Part shown: one piece after another, positions 42,156 to 50,985 of the stretch
Numbering within the stretch: the stretch's first letter is position 1
Layout: every line of letters starts with the position of its first letter
Assembly (NCBI GenBank): GCA_051208045.1
Contig: JBPJFY010000005.1
Span: 186,001 to 250,000 of the forward strand
DNA from: LZORAL124-50-18 sp051208045
GTDB lineage: Bacteria; Pseudomonadota; Gammaproteobacteria; Pseudomonadales; Oleiphilaceae
Length of the DNA: 64,000 bases
Reading direction: 5' to 3'
Notes under the pieces: model-generated
What the model was told of the DNA's origin: nothing
The model's database searches: none
The model's input: the letters and a program-made list of their open reading frames with translations, nothing else
Translations under genes and position numbers: made by a program

Positions 42156-42902
42156 TTACTCTACATTGCTGGTATGTGCAGCGGATTCGTCGATGAGCGT
42201 CCGGATCAGCGATGCTGCCTGATTCGCCCAGAGTTGGTAGGCGGATTCGCTCGGGTGAAACCCATCCTGCGCGATGTATTGGGGTGTCAGAGGAAAAGGG
42301 ATGGCAAGTACCTGTGTGATGGGGGAGGTATGTGCCGGTGTGGCCAGGTGGGACAGGTGCTGATTAAAGAGTCTGGCTTTTCTGCCAAGATACCACCGCA
42401 AAGGCTGGGGGAGTGCCGGGAACTGGTGCATCGGCGGAACGGCGGTAAAAATCGTGACTCGGCAACCAAATCGATCGTGAATTAGCTGGTTTAATTGTCG
42501 CATTTGCTCGATCCAGGGTTTGACCCGATTGGGGCTGGTGACATCGTTCACCCCCAGGGATATGAGCGCGACGTCCACCGGATGGGCGGGTTGCTGCTTC
42601 AGCCGGGTGAGTGCGTCGTTGGCCGCATGCCCGGTGGTGGCACACAGTTGCCAGCGTACGGAATAGGTGTCACTGAGCGTGTCGACCAGCCGGCCTGAGA
42701 GTGCGGCATTCTGGTGATTGGCTCCCACGCCAGCGGCGGCCGAATCGCCCGCAATCAAGAGGTTCAGGGCAGGCCCCCGCCCTTGGGTACCGGCCCGTGC
42801 GCCGGCGGGTTCGGGCAATTTTGGCGTGAATCGTCGAGCATAAGCGCCCTGAGCCACAAGTATGGGGCCCAGAAGCAGGGTGGAGAGCGGATGATCCAGC
42901 AT
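42156..42902 (-). CDS. SGNH/GDSL-family hydrolase
   Basis: A 248-residue esterase/lipase-type hydrolase. Block I is LLIAGDSAAAGVGAN with the nucleophile Ser, block III has ISLGVNDV with Gly and Asn, and block V is DGFHPSESAYQLW with Asp and His. A hydrophobic N-terminal segment (LSTLLLGPILVAQGAYA) acts as a signal or anchor. The natural substrate is unknown (lipid, acetylated glycan or other ester). The gene lies between two DUF4214 protein genes on the same strand. Confidence 0.88.
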   Translation of the reverse strand: MLDHPLSTLLLGPILVAQGAYARRFTPKLPEPAGARAGTQGRGPALNLLIAGDSAAAGVGANHQNAALSGRLVDTLSDTYSVRWQLCATTGHAANDALTRLKQQPAHPVDVALISLGVNDVTSPNRVKPWIEQMRQLNQLIHDRFGCRVTIFTAVPPMHQFPALPQPLRWYLGRKARLFNQHLSHLATPAHTSPITQVLAIPFPLTPQYIAQDGFHPSESAYQLWANQAASLIRTLIDESAAHTSNVE

Positions 42903-42927
42903 AGGTGCGCGCCTGTGTTACCCCTAT

Positions 42928-42979
42928 AATTAAAGCAGCCACTTACAATTAAAGCAGCCACTTACAATTAAAGCAGCCA
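42928..42979. repeat. 19-bp tandem repeat (about 2.7 copies)
   Basis: The unit AATTAAAGCAGCCACTTAC occurs at 42928-42946 and 42947-42965, with a partial third copy at 42966-42979. The third copy contains the stop and last codons of the DUF4214 protein gene (leftward). The repeats thus lie directly after its stop codon. Looks like slippage or local duplication. Confidence 0.9.
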
Positions 42980-43813
42980 TTCGCCGTGGCCTGCATAGTG
43001 CAGGGAGCTGAGCATGATTTCGGTATTGTCGATATTCTCAACAGAATCCGAGAAGCGTGCAAGCACTTCTCCGCGTGCCATACCGTCCTGTAGTTGATCC
43101 ACCCAGTAAATTAAACCAGCGTCGTCAGCGTTTCGATCCAGCACGTTCAGGTAAAGCAAATCGATGTACTCCACATTGTTCAGGTGGCCAAATGACTCTG
43201 AAAACTCATTTGAGTGGTAAAAGTGGTTGCTGATGGTGAGCATGGAAACGCCATCTTCCCATTCATCGATCCAATAGTTAAGCCCACCCTCATCCGGCAG
43301 TCGATCAAACGCGGCGTTGTATAGCCGGGCAATAGCCAGAGCATCGTCACGGCCAGCGATACTGTAGTCATACGTGGTTGGGCTGGGCACGGTGTAGGTT
43401 GTGATCAGGTCTTCGTAGATTTCCAGGCTGACCGCATCATGCCAATAGCCGGAATCCCAGCTTGCGTCCACGTAGTACCACCCGGAGTAGGGGGCAATAA
43501 AATCGGTGATGCTGTCTTCACCGTAGGTGTGATCGTCATTGATCGCAATGGCATGGCCAAAGTCGTCATACAGCGTGAGTTCGATCGGATCAAAATAGCT
43601 GGTGCTGCATATGTCGTAAAGTGCGCCCTCAATGGCGTAAAAAGAGAACAGGCTGGTGTCCAGGTGCGAGTCGTAATCACTGAACTGAAATGCATAATCG
43701 TACGTGGAGTACGGATCGGTAACTGTCCAGGTGATGGTGTATGCCTGATTCTGCTCCCAAGTGGTCAGGGTGGGGATATGCTCAATCACCGGGTAATCAA
43801 TAATGACGGTCAT
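42968..43813 (-). CDS. DUF4214-domain protein with PPC-like N-terminal half
   Basis: A 281-residue acidic protein. Residues 20-145 form a Tyr/Asp-rich beta domain like bacterial pre-peptidase (PPC) domains (IELTLYDDFGHAIAINDDH, FIAPYSGWYYVDASW). Residues 160-270 contain a DUF4214 module with RLYNAAFDRLPDEGGLNYWIDEW and LYLNVLDRNADDAGLIYWVDQL. There is no Sec signal peptide, so export by a type I system is possible but no C-terminal RTX repeat is seen. It shares DUF4214 with the S8 protease 1 kb away. Confidence 0.82.
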   Translation of the reverse strand: MTVIIDYPVIEHIPTLTTWEQNQAYTITWTVTDPYSTYDYAFQFSDYDSHLDTSLFSFYAIEGALYDICSTSYFDPIELTLYDDFGHAIAINDDHTYGEDSITDFIAPYSGWYYVDASWDSGYWHDAVSLEIYEDLITTYTVPSPTTYDYSIAGRDDALAIARLYNAAFDRLPDEGGLNYWIDEWEDGVSMLTISNHFYHSNEFSESFGHLNNVEYIDLLYLNVLDRNADDAGLIYWVDQLQDGMARGEVLARFSDSVENIDNTEIMLSSLHYAGHGEWLL

Positions 43814-44023
43814 AATGGCTTCCTTGTTCGGTAGTTTTCTGTACGGGATAAAGAGGGGCCTGGTCCAGAAGATTTCTTATCCGAGCCCTCCGATCTATGG
43901 CTCCAGAGTACGCGGTGTAAAATGAACGGATTCTGAATCGCGAAGAAAAAGTTTCCACCCGGATTTTCTGATAGAATCGTGGGTCACAATGAGACGGTGT
44001 TTTGAGGCAGGTGTAATCAGCTT

Positions 44024-46891
44024 ATGGACTTTGTTGTTGGTCAACGGTGGATCAGTCAAACCGAACCCCAGCTCGGGCTGGGAATGGTCATAGAAATCAG
44101 TGTCAGGCACATTGCGCTGAGCTTCCCTGCGGTGGAAGAAACCCGAACGTACGCCAAGCAAAGTGCGCCGTTAAGCCGGGTGCATTATCAGATCGGTGAC
44201 GTGGTAGCGACTCGCGAGCATGAACAGGTGACGCTGACAGACGTGCAGGAGCACAACGGTTTGTTTGTGTACCGTGGATTGGACAGTGAGGAAGAGGTGG
44301 TTCAGTTCACTGAAATGGATCTGGATGCCTTTGTGCAGCTGTCTTCCCCCAAAGACCGGTTGTGCAGTGGCCAGTATGACAAGAAAAAGGCGTTTGAACT
44401 GCGTGTTGCTGCCCTGAACCATCTGCACGAACAGCAATGCTCCCCCGTGAAGGGCTTGATTGGTGCCCGCACCAGTCATTTGTCTCATCAGGTATATATT
44501 GCCAGCGAGGTGGCGCAACGCTACGCTCCCCGCGTATTGCTGGCTGATGAGGTGGGTCTGGGAAAAACCATCGAAGCGGGTATGATTCTGCATTATCAAC
44601 TACACACTGGTCGCGCCACGCGTGCGCTGATTGTGGTGCCTGAAAGTCTGGTGCATCAATGGCTGGTAGAAATGTTGCGTCGTTTCAATCTGCGGTTTTC
44701 CATCTTTGATGAGGAGCGTTATCGGGCCATCTTGGGGGAAGATCTGGAAGACATGCCTGCAGACCCCACACTGAATCCGTTTGAAACGGAACAGCTGGTG
44801 CTGTGCAGCCAGGCGTTTCTGGTGCGCAGCCATCAGGCCATGGAACATGCGGTTCAGGCAGGGTGGGACATGCTGGTGGTGGATGAAGCGCACCACCTTC
44901 ACTGGGAGGTGGATGAACAGGGTGAAGTGCATGCTGGCCCGGAGTATATGTGTGTCGAGCGCCTGGCGCAGACGAGTAAGGGGTTGTTGCTGTTGACTGC
45001 GACGCCTGAACAGGCGGGATTGGCCAGTCACTTTGCGCGTTTGCGATTGCTGGACCCGGACCGGTTTTTCGATCTGTCCCGGTTTGAACAGGAAGAGCAG
45101 GGCTACCAGGGATTGAACCAGGTGGTGAAGTCACTGCAAAACCAGGCGGGTGGATTAACAGAAGCACAAAAGCACACCCTCAGCAGTTATCTGGATGGCA
45201 TCACGCCATCGGATGCGCAGCTGGTTGATCCAAATTTCGTGCAAGGGCTGATCGCGCAGTTGCTTGATCGGCATGGTACAGGCCGGGTTTTGTTCCGCAA
45301 CACGCGAACGGCCATCAAGGGTTTCCCGGAGCGTAAGCTGTTACCTCATGCATTACCGCTGCCCGAGTGTTACCAGCGGGATGATTGCCGTGTCGGTGTA
45401 CCTGCCTTGACCCCGGAGGCACGCCTGGATGAAACTCTGTGGCTGGCGCAGGATACCCGGGTTTCCTGGTTGAAAGACCTGCTGTCTGCGCTGAAACAGG
45501 AGAAAGTGCTGGTGATTTGTGCCCGCGCGGAAACGGCTGTCGCCCTTGAGCAGCACCTTCGGTTGTATAAAGGCGTACGTAGTGCTGCTTTCCATGAAGA
45601 GCTGACACTGTTGGAGCGGGATCGAGCCGCCGCATATTTTGCGGACGAGGAATTTGGTGCTCAGGTGCTGATTTGCTCTGAAATTGGCAGTGAAGGACGG
45701 AACTTTCAGTTTGCTCACCACCTGGTACTGTTCGATCTGCCATTGAATCCGGATTTGCTGGAGCAGCGTATTGGTCGACTCGACCGGATTGGTCAGGCAG
45801 AGACGATCCATATCCACGTGCCATACTTTGAGCATGCCGCACAGGAAGTGCTGTTCCGCTGGTATCAGGAAGGAATCGGGCTGTTTGAGCGCAGTGTGGC
45901 AGCCGCCTATGCCATTTTTGAGCAGTTTGAAACGAGATTACGCAAGCAATTGGCAGATCATGCGGACGGTGAGGCGTTGTCCACTCTACTGCGCGATGCC
46001 CACTTGCACACCGAGGAAGTGATTAAGGCCCAGGAGGCGGGTCGGGATCAATTACTGGAGTTGCATTCCTGCAACAAGGCCCGGGCGGCGAGTATCATTG
46101 AATTGATTGAAACCCAGGAAGACAGCACGGCGCTGCTGGATTTCATGGAGCTGATGTTTGAAGTCTACGGGGTGGATTGTGACGAACATTCGACCTTTGC
46201 GCGGATACTGTTGCCCACGGATCACATGCGTGGCGGGCACTTTCCCGGGTTGTATGATGATCCTGTCACCGTGACCTTTGATCGCGAACAGGCGCTGTCT
46301 CGGGATGACATGCAGTTCTTGAGCTGGGAACATCCGATGGTAGTGGATGCCATGGATATGTTGCTCAGTTCTGAGTTGGGTAATGCCTGCGTGGTTTCTA
46401 TGTCTGTGAAAGCATTACCGCCGGGAACGTTATTGATGGAAGCGGTGTTTACGGTGGCGGCGGTCGCCCCGAAACAGCTGCAAGTGGAGCGCTTTCTGCC
46501 AGTCACCCCGATTCGATTGCTGGTCGATGTGAATGGTAAAGATTTATCGGGCGTGTTGCCCCACGAAAAACTGAATGACCTCGTTCAGAATTTGAAGCGC
46601 AACGTGGGACAGGCGGTATTGAAACAGGTGCGCGAGCCACTGGAACTGATGCTGGAAAAAGCCATACCGATGGCTGAAACGCAGTTACCCGAGATTCGCG
46701 CTGCTGCCAAAAAGCAGATGACGGATACGCTCTCTATTGAGATTGATCGTCTTGAAGCGCTGAAGAAAGTGAATCCATCCGTGCGCCAGGAAGAGATTGC
46801 CTTTTATCACGAGCAGCTTGAGCAGGGTTTGGAGGCCATTGATAAGGCGACATTGCACCTGGGTGGGGTGCGATTGGTGGTGAATTCCTGA
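44024..46891 (+). CDS. rapA: RNA polymerase-associated ATPase RapA
   Basis: A 955-residue Snf2-type ATPase, close to the 968 residues of E. coli RapA. The N-terminal Tudor-like region starts at FVVGQRWISQTEPQLGLG. The helicase core (about 150-620) has Walker A in LLADEVGLGKTIEAGM, the DEAHH box, LLLTATPEQAGLASHFARL and motif V/VI in EQRIGRLDRIGQ. The RapA-specific C-terminal half follows. RapA binds core RNA polymerase and recycles it from stalled complexes. Monocistronic; its end is near the convergent response regulator gene. Confidence 0.97.
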   Translation: MDFVVGQRWISQTEPQLGLGMVIEISVRHIALSFPAVEETRTYAKQSAPLSRVHYQIGDVVATREHEQVTLTDVQEHNGLFVYRGLDSEEEVVQFTEMDLDAFVQLSSPKDRLCSGQYDKKKAFELRVAALNHLHEQQCSPVKGLIGARTSHLSHQVYIASEVAQRYAPRVLLADEVGLGKTIEAGMILHYQLHTGRATRALIVVPESLVHQWLVEMLRRFNLRFSIFDEERYRAILGEDLEDMPADPTLNPFETEQLVLCSQAFLVRSHQAMEHAVQAGWDMLVVDEAHHLHWEVDEQGEVHAGPEYMCVERLAQTSKGLLLLTATPEQAGLASHFARLRLLDPDRFFDLSRFEQEEQGYQGLNQVVKSLQNQAGGLTEAQKHTLSSYLDGITPSDAQLVDPNFVQGLIAQLLDRHGTGRVLFRNTRTAIKGFPERKLLPHALPLPECYQRDDCRVGVPALTPEARLDETLWLAQDTRVSWLKDLLSALKQEKVLVICARAETAVALEQHLRLYKGVRSAAFHEELTLLERDRAAAYFADEEFGAQVLICSEIGSEGRNFQFAHHLVLFDLPLNPDLLEQRIGRLDRIGQAETIHIHVPYFEHAAQEVLFRWYQEGIGLFERSVAAAYAIFEQFETRLRKQLADHADGEALSTLLRDAHLHTEEVIKAQEAGRDQLLELHSCNKARAASIIELIETQEDSTALLDFMELMFEVYGVDCDEHSTFARILLPTDHMRGGHFPGLYDDPVTVTFDREQALSRDDMQFLSWEHPMVVDAMDMLLSSELGNACVVSMSVKALPPGTLLMEAVFTVAAVAPKQLQVERFLPVTPIRLLVDVNGKDLSGVLPHEKLNDLVQNLKRNVGQAVLKQVREPLELMLEKAIPMAETQLPEIRAAAKKQMTDTLSIEIDRLEALKKVNPSVRQEEIAFYHEQLEQGLEAIDKATLHLGGVRLVVNS

Positions 46892-46901
46892 GATATCCGG
46901 C

Positions 46902-47582
46902 TCAGGGCAATTCAAATTTGTACCCTACGCCGTATACGGAGTGAATCAGCGGTGTTTCCAGTGCGCTGTCCGAGAGTTTTTTTCGGAGTTTTTTGATGTG
47001 GCTGTCTACCGTGCGATCGCTGACGATACGGTGATCCTGGTAGATGTGTTCCATCAGTTGATTGCGGGAATAGATGCGCCCAGGTTCGCTGACCAGCTGC
47101 TTGAGTAAGTGGTATTCAATCGCGGTTAAATGGACCTCGCGGCCATCCAGTCGAACTTCCTGCTTGGCATCGTTCATGGTGAGCGGCCCCAACTGACGCT
47201 GTTCCGCAGAAGTGACCGTGGCCGCAGGTTGGGAGCGCCGAAGAACGGCCTTTACGCGCGCCACCACCTCCCGGGGGCTGAATGGCTTACAAATGTAATC
47301 ATCAGCACCGAGTTCCAGGCCCAGTAAACGGTCAATTTCTTCCACCCGGGCGGTCACCATGATGACAGGTGTGTTTCCCCGTTGTTTGATTTCCCGGCAC
47401 AGTGTGAGACCGTCTTTGTTCGGTAGCATGAGATCCAGCAGAATCAGTTCAGGGGCATGGGCGTTCAGTGCCGGTATCACCGCATTCCCGTCGTGTACAA
47501 TTTCGCAGGCATAGCCTGATTGAGTGAGATAGTCAGCGAGGAGTTGCGCAATTTTGGGTTCATCTTCCACGATAAGAATCAT
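46902..47582 (-). CDS. OmpR-family response regulator (BaeR-like)
   Basis: A 226-residue regulator. Receiver: ILIVEDEPKIAQLLADYL, phosphoacceptor Asp in LILLDLMLPNKDGL, Thr in VTARVEEIDRL, Lys in YICKPFSPREVVAR. The winged-helix DNA-binding domain (about 130-222) has LTAIEYHLLKQL, and RTVDSHIKKLRKKL is the recognition helix. Encoded 27 nt after the histidine kinase gene. BaeR/RstA-like members respond to envelope stress. The exact orthology is not decided. Confidence 0.93.
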   Translation of the reverse strand: MILIVEDEPKIAQLLADYLTQSGYACEIVHDGNAVIPALNAHAPELILLDLMLPNKDGLTLCREIKQRGNTPVIMVTARVEEIDRLLGLELGADDYICKPFSPREVVARVKAVLRRSQPAATVTSAEQRQLGPLTMNDAKQEVRLDGREVHLTAIEYHLLKQLVSEPGRIYSRNQLMEHIYQDHRIVSDRTVDSHIKKLRKKLSDSALETPLIHSVYGVGYKFELP

Positions 47583-47609
47583 GAGGTGTCCTTTTACTGG
47601 CGGCCGGGC

Positions 47610-49061
47610 TCATCGGCTCAGCGGGATCTGGAGAGTGACTGCCAAGCCACCCTGTGTTGATTGACTTGCGCGTATCGTACCATTGTGGGCGTCGACAATT
47701 TTTTTGCAAATGGCCAAACCGATGCCTGCACCACCCAATGCCCGGTTTCTGGAATGTTCAACGCGATAGAGGTGGTCAAACAGGTAGGGCAGTGCCTCAG
47801 GTGGCACCCCGGGACCGGAATCCTCAATCGTCAGCTCCGCCCGATGATCATCGCCTGCGAGTGTAATCATTATCTGTGCTCTGTCTTCAGCATACTTTAC
47901 TGTGTTACCCAACAGGTTATCGATGAGTTGTGTCAGGCGGGTCTCATCGCCATAGACGGGTACCGCCAAACTGGGGACGATACAGTTAACCACAAAGTCT
48001 TTGCACTGAAATTGACGGTCATGTTTGTCGATGCTGTCCTGTAGGATTTCTCTCAGATCCAATTGGGATTTCTGGTACTTTAAAGCACCCAGTTCTGCGT
48101 TTGAAAGCTCAAACAGGTCTTGAATCAGTTTTTCCAGGTGGCGGACTTCCTGATGAAGGGAGGACAGGTTTTCCTGACTGAGCGGCCGAATGCCATCTTG
48201 CATCGCTTCGATTTCCCCTTTAATAATGGCCAGGGGCGTTCTGAGTTCATGGGAAATGTCCGCGATCCAGCGTTTTCGCATTCCTTCGTTGTTTTTTAAT
48301 GTTTCCGCAAGTGTTCGGAAATCTTCTGCCAATGTGCCCAGCTCGTCCCGTCGCCGATGATCCAGCTCCACATCATAGTGCCCCTGAGCCAGAGCGTGGG
48401 TGGCCTGACCGAGTTTCGATAACGGCTTGAGAAAGTGACGTGCCAGCGGAAAGGAAAAACAGATAGACGACAGTGAAAGTACGCCGGCAACCACCAGAAA
48501 CACAAGATTCTGGTTGGCTCTGAAGGCGATATCAACCGCTTCCGTCAGCTCCTTTTTTGGTGGCATCGCCAACCAGCCTACCGTTGTGCCGTCCAGTGCA
48601 ATCGGTACCGTTAAATACTTGTCGTGGTACTCACCTATCACCGGCTGCTTTTGAGCGTCCATAAGCGTCGGGTGCCGGGGTTCCCTGGGTGGCGGTTCCC
48701 CGGGGGGTGGGCGTCGCCCGTCTGGCGGCGCGCCACCCTCATGGCGCGGAGGTGGTCGGCCATGGGGGGGGCGCGGTGGCCTCCGGTCACCAAATGTCGG
48801 ATTTTGATCCTGTTCACCGGCCGCCTGCCTCAAGATCTGCGACCACAGGTCGCGCTGTTCAACGAGAGGTTCCCAGGTATGGTTACGGGCATAGAATTGG
48901 GCAAGTGCGCTGACCAGTTTTTCTTTCTGTGCTAATTCTCTTTTGGAAACATAGTCCATCAGCCCGGCGCTGAAGCTCCATTGCATGGCAAAAAAGGCCG
49001 AACTGATCAGTGCCAGAGAACCGATGATCAATCCAAATATCAGTTTGGTTTGTATTTTCAT
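47610..49061 (-). CDS. BaeS-like sensor kinase with Pro/Arg-rich periplasmic insert
   Basis: A 483-residue kinase. Membrane helices at about 8-28 and 180-200 flank a periplasmic domain of about 150 residues. Inside it, residues 90-132 are an unusual Pro/Arg/His/Gly-rich low-complexity run (RRPPRPPHGRPPPRHEGG and following). HAMP (about 200-250), H-box RKRWIADISHELRTPLAIIKG and the ATPase domain (LLGNTVKYAE, EDSGPGVPPEALPYLF, GGAGIGLAICKKI) are complete. The basic proline-rich insert could bind anions, polysaccharide or metals. Divergent from the di-heme peroxidase-like gene, which it may control. Confidence 0.9.
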   Translation of the reverse strand: MKIQTKLIFGLIIGSLALISSAFFAMQWSFSAGLMDYVSKRELAQKEKLVSALAQFYARNHTWEPLVEQRDLWSQILRQAAGEQDQNPTFGDRRPPRPPHGRPPPRHEGGAPPDGRRPPPGEPPPREPRHPTLMDAQKQPVIGEYHDKYLTVPIALDGTTVGWLAMPPKKELTEAVDIAFRANQNLVFLVVAGVLSLSSICFSFPLARHFLKPLSKLGQATHALAQGHYDVELDHRRRDELGTLAEDFRTLAETLKNNEGMRKRWIADISHELRTPLAIIKGEIEAMQDGIRPLSQENLSSLHQEVRHLEKLIQDLFELSNAELGALKYQKSQLDLREILQDSIDKHDRQFQCKDFVVNCIVPSLAVPVYGDETRLTQLIDNLLGNTVKYAEDRAQIMITLAGDDHRAELTIEDSGPGVPPEALPYLFDHLYRVEHSRNRALGGAGIGLAICKKIVDAHNGTIRASQSTQGGLAVTLQIPLSR

Positions 49062-49145
49062 GGGGTGGTGGGTCCGAGTTAGCTGTACGTATTATGTCAA
49101 CCTTCTCTCAACGGCGTACAACCTCGGATGCGCATTTCCTCTTTT

Positions 49146-49195
49146 TTTCCACATTTCCTGACATTTTCCTCTGCAATTTGCACGTACTGTGGAAA
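49146..49195. promoter_or_regulatory. Inverted and direct repeats between kinase and peroxidase-like genes
   Basis: TTTCCAC (49146-49152) and GTGGAAA (49189-49195) are inverted repeats, and CATTTCCT is nearly repeated as CATTTTCCT between them. The right arm is 26 nt before the ATG of the di-heme protein. A binding site for the adjacent OmpR-type regulator is possible (inference). Confidence 0.35.
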
Positions 49196-49220
49196 TGTCT
49201 CATAGACTGGAGTGTAGAAA

Positions 49221-50945
49221 ATGAATCACCAACAAGAAAGACAAAAACGAGAAGGACGTTTGTGGGCCATGGGCCTTGTGAGCGTTTTGGGGGCCAGCAC
49301 CGCGTGGTCAGCGTTGCCACCGTTTCCTGCTGGATCACAACCGAGTGTTCCGCAGCAAAGTGGGCCAGAATTGATAGGGCCAGAATCGATAGGAGTCCAA
49401 TCGACAGCTACACGGCCGCGCGACGCGGAAGCAGGTGGGGGGGCTGCAGCGCAACGTGGCGCGCCTCCGGCTGATCGGCCTGCGCGACCGACACCTGGAG
49501 CTGGGGGCCCCGGCCAAGGGGCTGACACCGAATTGGATTCGCAGTTGCAGGAGATCATTACCCAGTTTGGGTTGGATCGACCGCCGGTAAATCGATCTAC
49601 TTTGCCGTTCATTGATGCTCCTCTGGCTCAATTGGGTAAAAAACTGTTTTACAGTAAGAGCCTGGGTGGACAGTTGGATTCAGCGTGTGTTAGCTGCCAT
49701 CACCCGATGCTTGGTGGTGCGGATGGTCTGAGCTTCTCAGTGGGGGTGGATGCAATTCATCCGGACCTGCTTGGCCCGGGCCGACGTAATCAGGCAAGTA
49801 CCATCGAAGTACCGAGGAATGCGCCCACAGTCTTCAATGTGGGATTGTGGGACACGGGTTTGTTCTGGGATAGCCGGGTGGAAAGCCTGGGGAAAGAGCC
49901 GGGGACGAACGGCAGTGTCTCTGGCATCCGAACGCCGGACAGTCCTTTAGGAGTGGCCGACACGATGGCCGGAGGGAATCTCGCTGCGGCGCAGGCCGCT
50001 TTTCCCGTCACCAGTGCAGCAGAAATGAAAGGGGAATCCTTTGAAGCAGGCAGTACCAATGCGGATATACGTGCTCACCTGGCGGCACGGTTCGGAAATT
50101 ACGGGGTGGGTACGGGTGAACTTGCTGAAAATGAATGGTTGTCTGCGTTTCAGGAAGCCTATGGGGTGGATGCTGCTGCGGAATCATTGATCACGTTTGA
50201 CCGTATCGCAGAGGCCATTGGCGAATTTGAGCGTTCTATGGTGTTTGTGGACAACGCCTGGTTTCGTTATGCCGCTGGCGATATCAGTGCGTTAACCACA
50301 ACGCAGAAACGGGGCGCATTGCTCTTTTTCACGCCGAGTCAACTGGGGGGGGCTGGCTGTGCGGCCTGTCATAATGGGCCGCTGTTCAGTGATGGGCAAC
50401 ACCATGTGGTCGCATTCCCGCAATTTGGTCCGGGCAAGGGGGATGGTAATGCGGATGATTTCGGCCGGCATCGGGAAACCAGCGCTTCTGAAGATCGTTA
50501 CGCCTTCAGAACCCCCAGCCTGCTGAACATTGCCGAGACCGCGCCATTTGGGCATGCGGGTACCTTTGGGTCTCTTGAGCGCGTGGTCAGGCACTATGTG
50601 GACCCTTCACGGTCGCTTGAGCAGTTCTTTGAGCGTGAGGAGTGGTGTCGTTTACCGCAGTTTCGTGGTGTAGCAACGTGCGCACAGCTTTTTCCAGAAT
50701 CCCGCGCAAACAGTCAGGCAGCGCTTAATCAACTTGCACAACAACAAGCCTCGGGCGCTTCGTTGTTAGGGGATGTCCGGCTGAACGATCAACAGGTGCG
50801 TGATGTGGCTGCTTTTATGGGGGCACTGACTGACCCATGTGTAACCATTAGGGACTGTCTGGCTCCGTGGATTGCCGACGAGGTGGCAGACAATCCCGAT
50901 GGGCAGGTGCTGATCGGTGTGGATCGACGGGGCAACCCGCTCTAA
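49221..50945 (+). CDS. Di-heme cytochrome c peroxidase/MauG-family protein
   Basis: A 574-residue periplasmic protein. Signal peptide about 1-32 (VLGASTAWSA). A low-complexity Pro/Gly/Ala/Arg stretch (about 35-105) follows, then the di-heme domain. Two CxxCH heme sites are CVSCH (about 155-159) and CAACH (about 380-384). FDRIAEAIGEFERSM and RTPSLLNIAETAPFGHAG are typical for the CcpA/MauG family. It reduces peroxides or performs long-range protein oxidation. Divergent from the BaeS-like kinase gene; no cytochrome electron donor is adjacent. Confidence 0.9.
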   Translation: MNHQQERQKREGRLWAMGLVSVLGASTAWSALPPFPAGSQPSVPQQSGPELIGPESIGVQSTATRPRDAEAGGGAAAQRGAPPADRPARPTPGAGGPGQGADTELDSQLQEIITQFGLDRPPVNRSTLPFIDAPLAQLGKKLFYSKSLGGQLDSACVSCHHPMLGGADGLSFSVGVDAIHPDLLGPGRRNQASTIEVPRNAPTVFNVGLWDTGLFWDSRVESLGKEPGTNGSVSGIRTPDSPLGVADTMAGGNLAAAQAAFPVTSAAEMKGESFEAGSTNADIRAHLAARFGNYGVGTGELAENEWLSAFQEAYGVDAAAESLITFDRIAEAIGEFERSMVFVDNAWFRYAAGDISALTTTQKRGALLFFTPSQLGGAGCAACHNGPLFSDGQHHVVAFPQFGPGKGDGNADDFGRHRETSASEDRYAFRTPSLLNIAETAPFGHAGTFGSLERVVRHYVDPSRSLEQFFEREEWCRLPQFRGVATCAQLFPESRANSQAALNQLAQQQASGASLLGDVRLNDQQVRDVAAFMGALTDPCVTIRDCLAPWIADEVADNPDGQVLIGVDRRGNPL

Positions 50946-50985
50946 TGTGTACGAGGGCGACTGACTTGCCCTGTTATTCGGTGGG

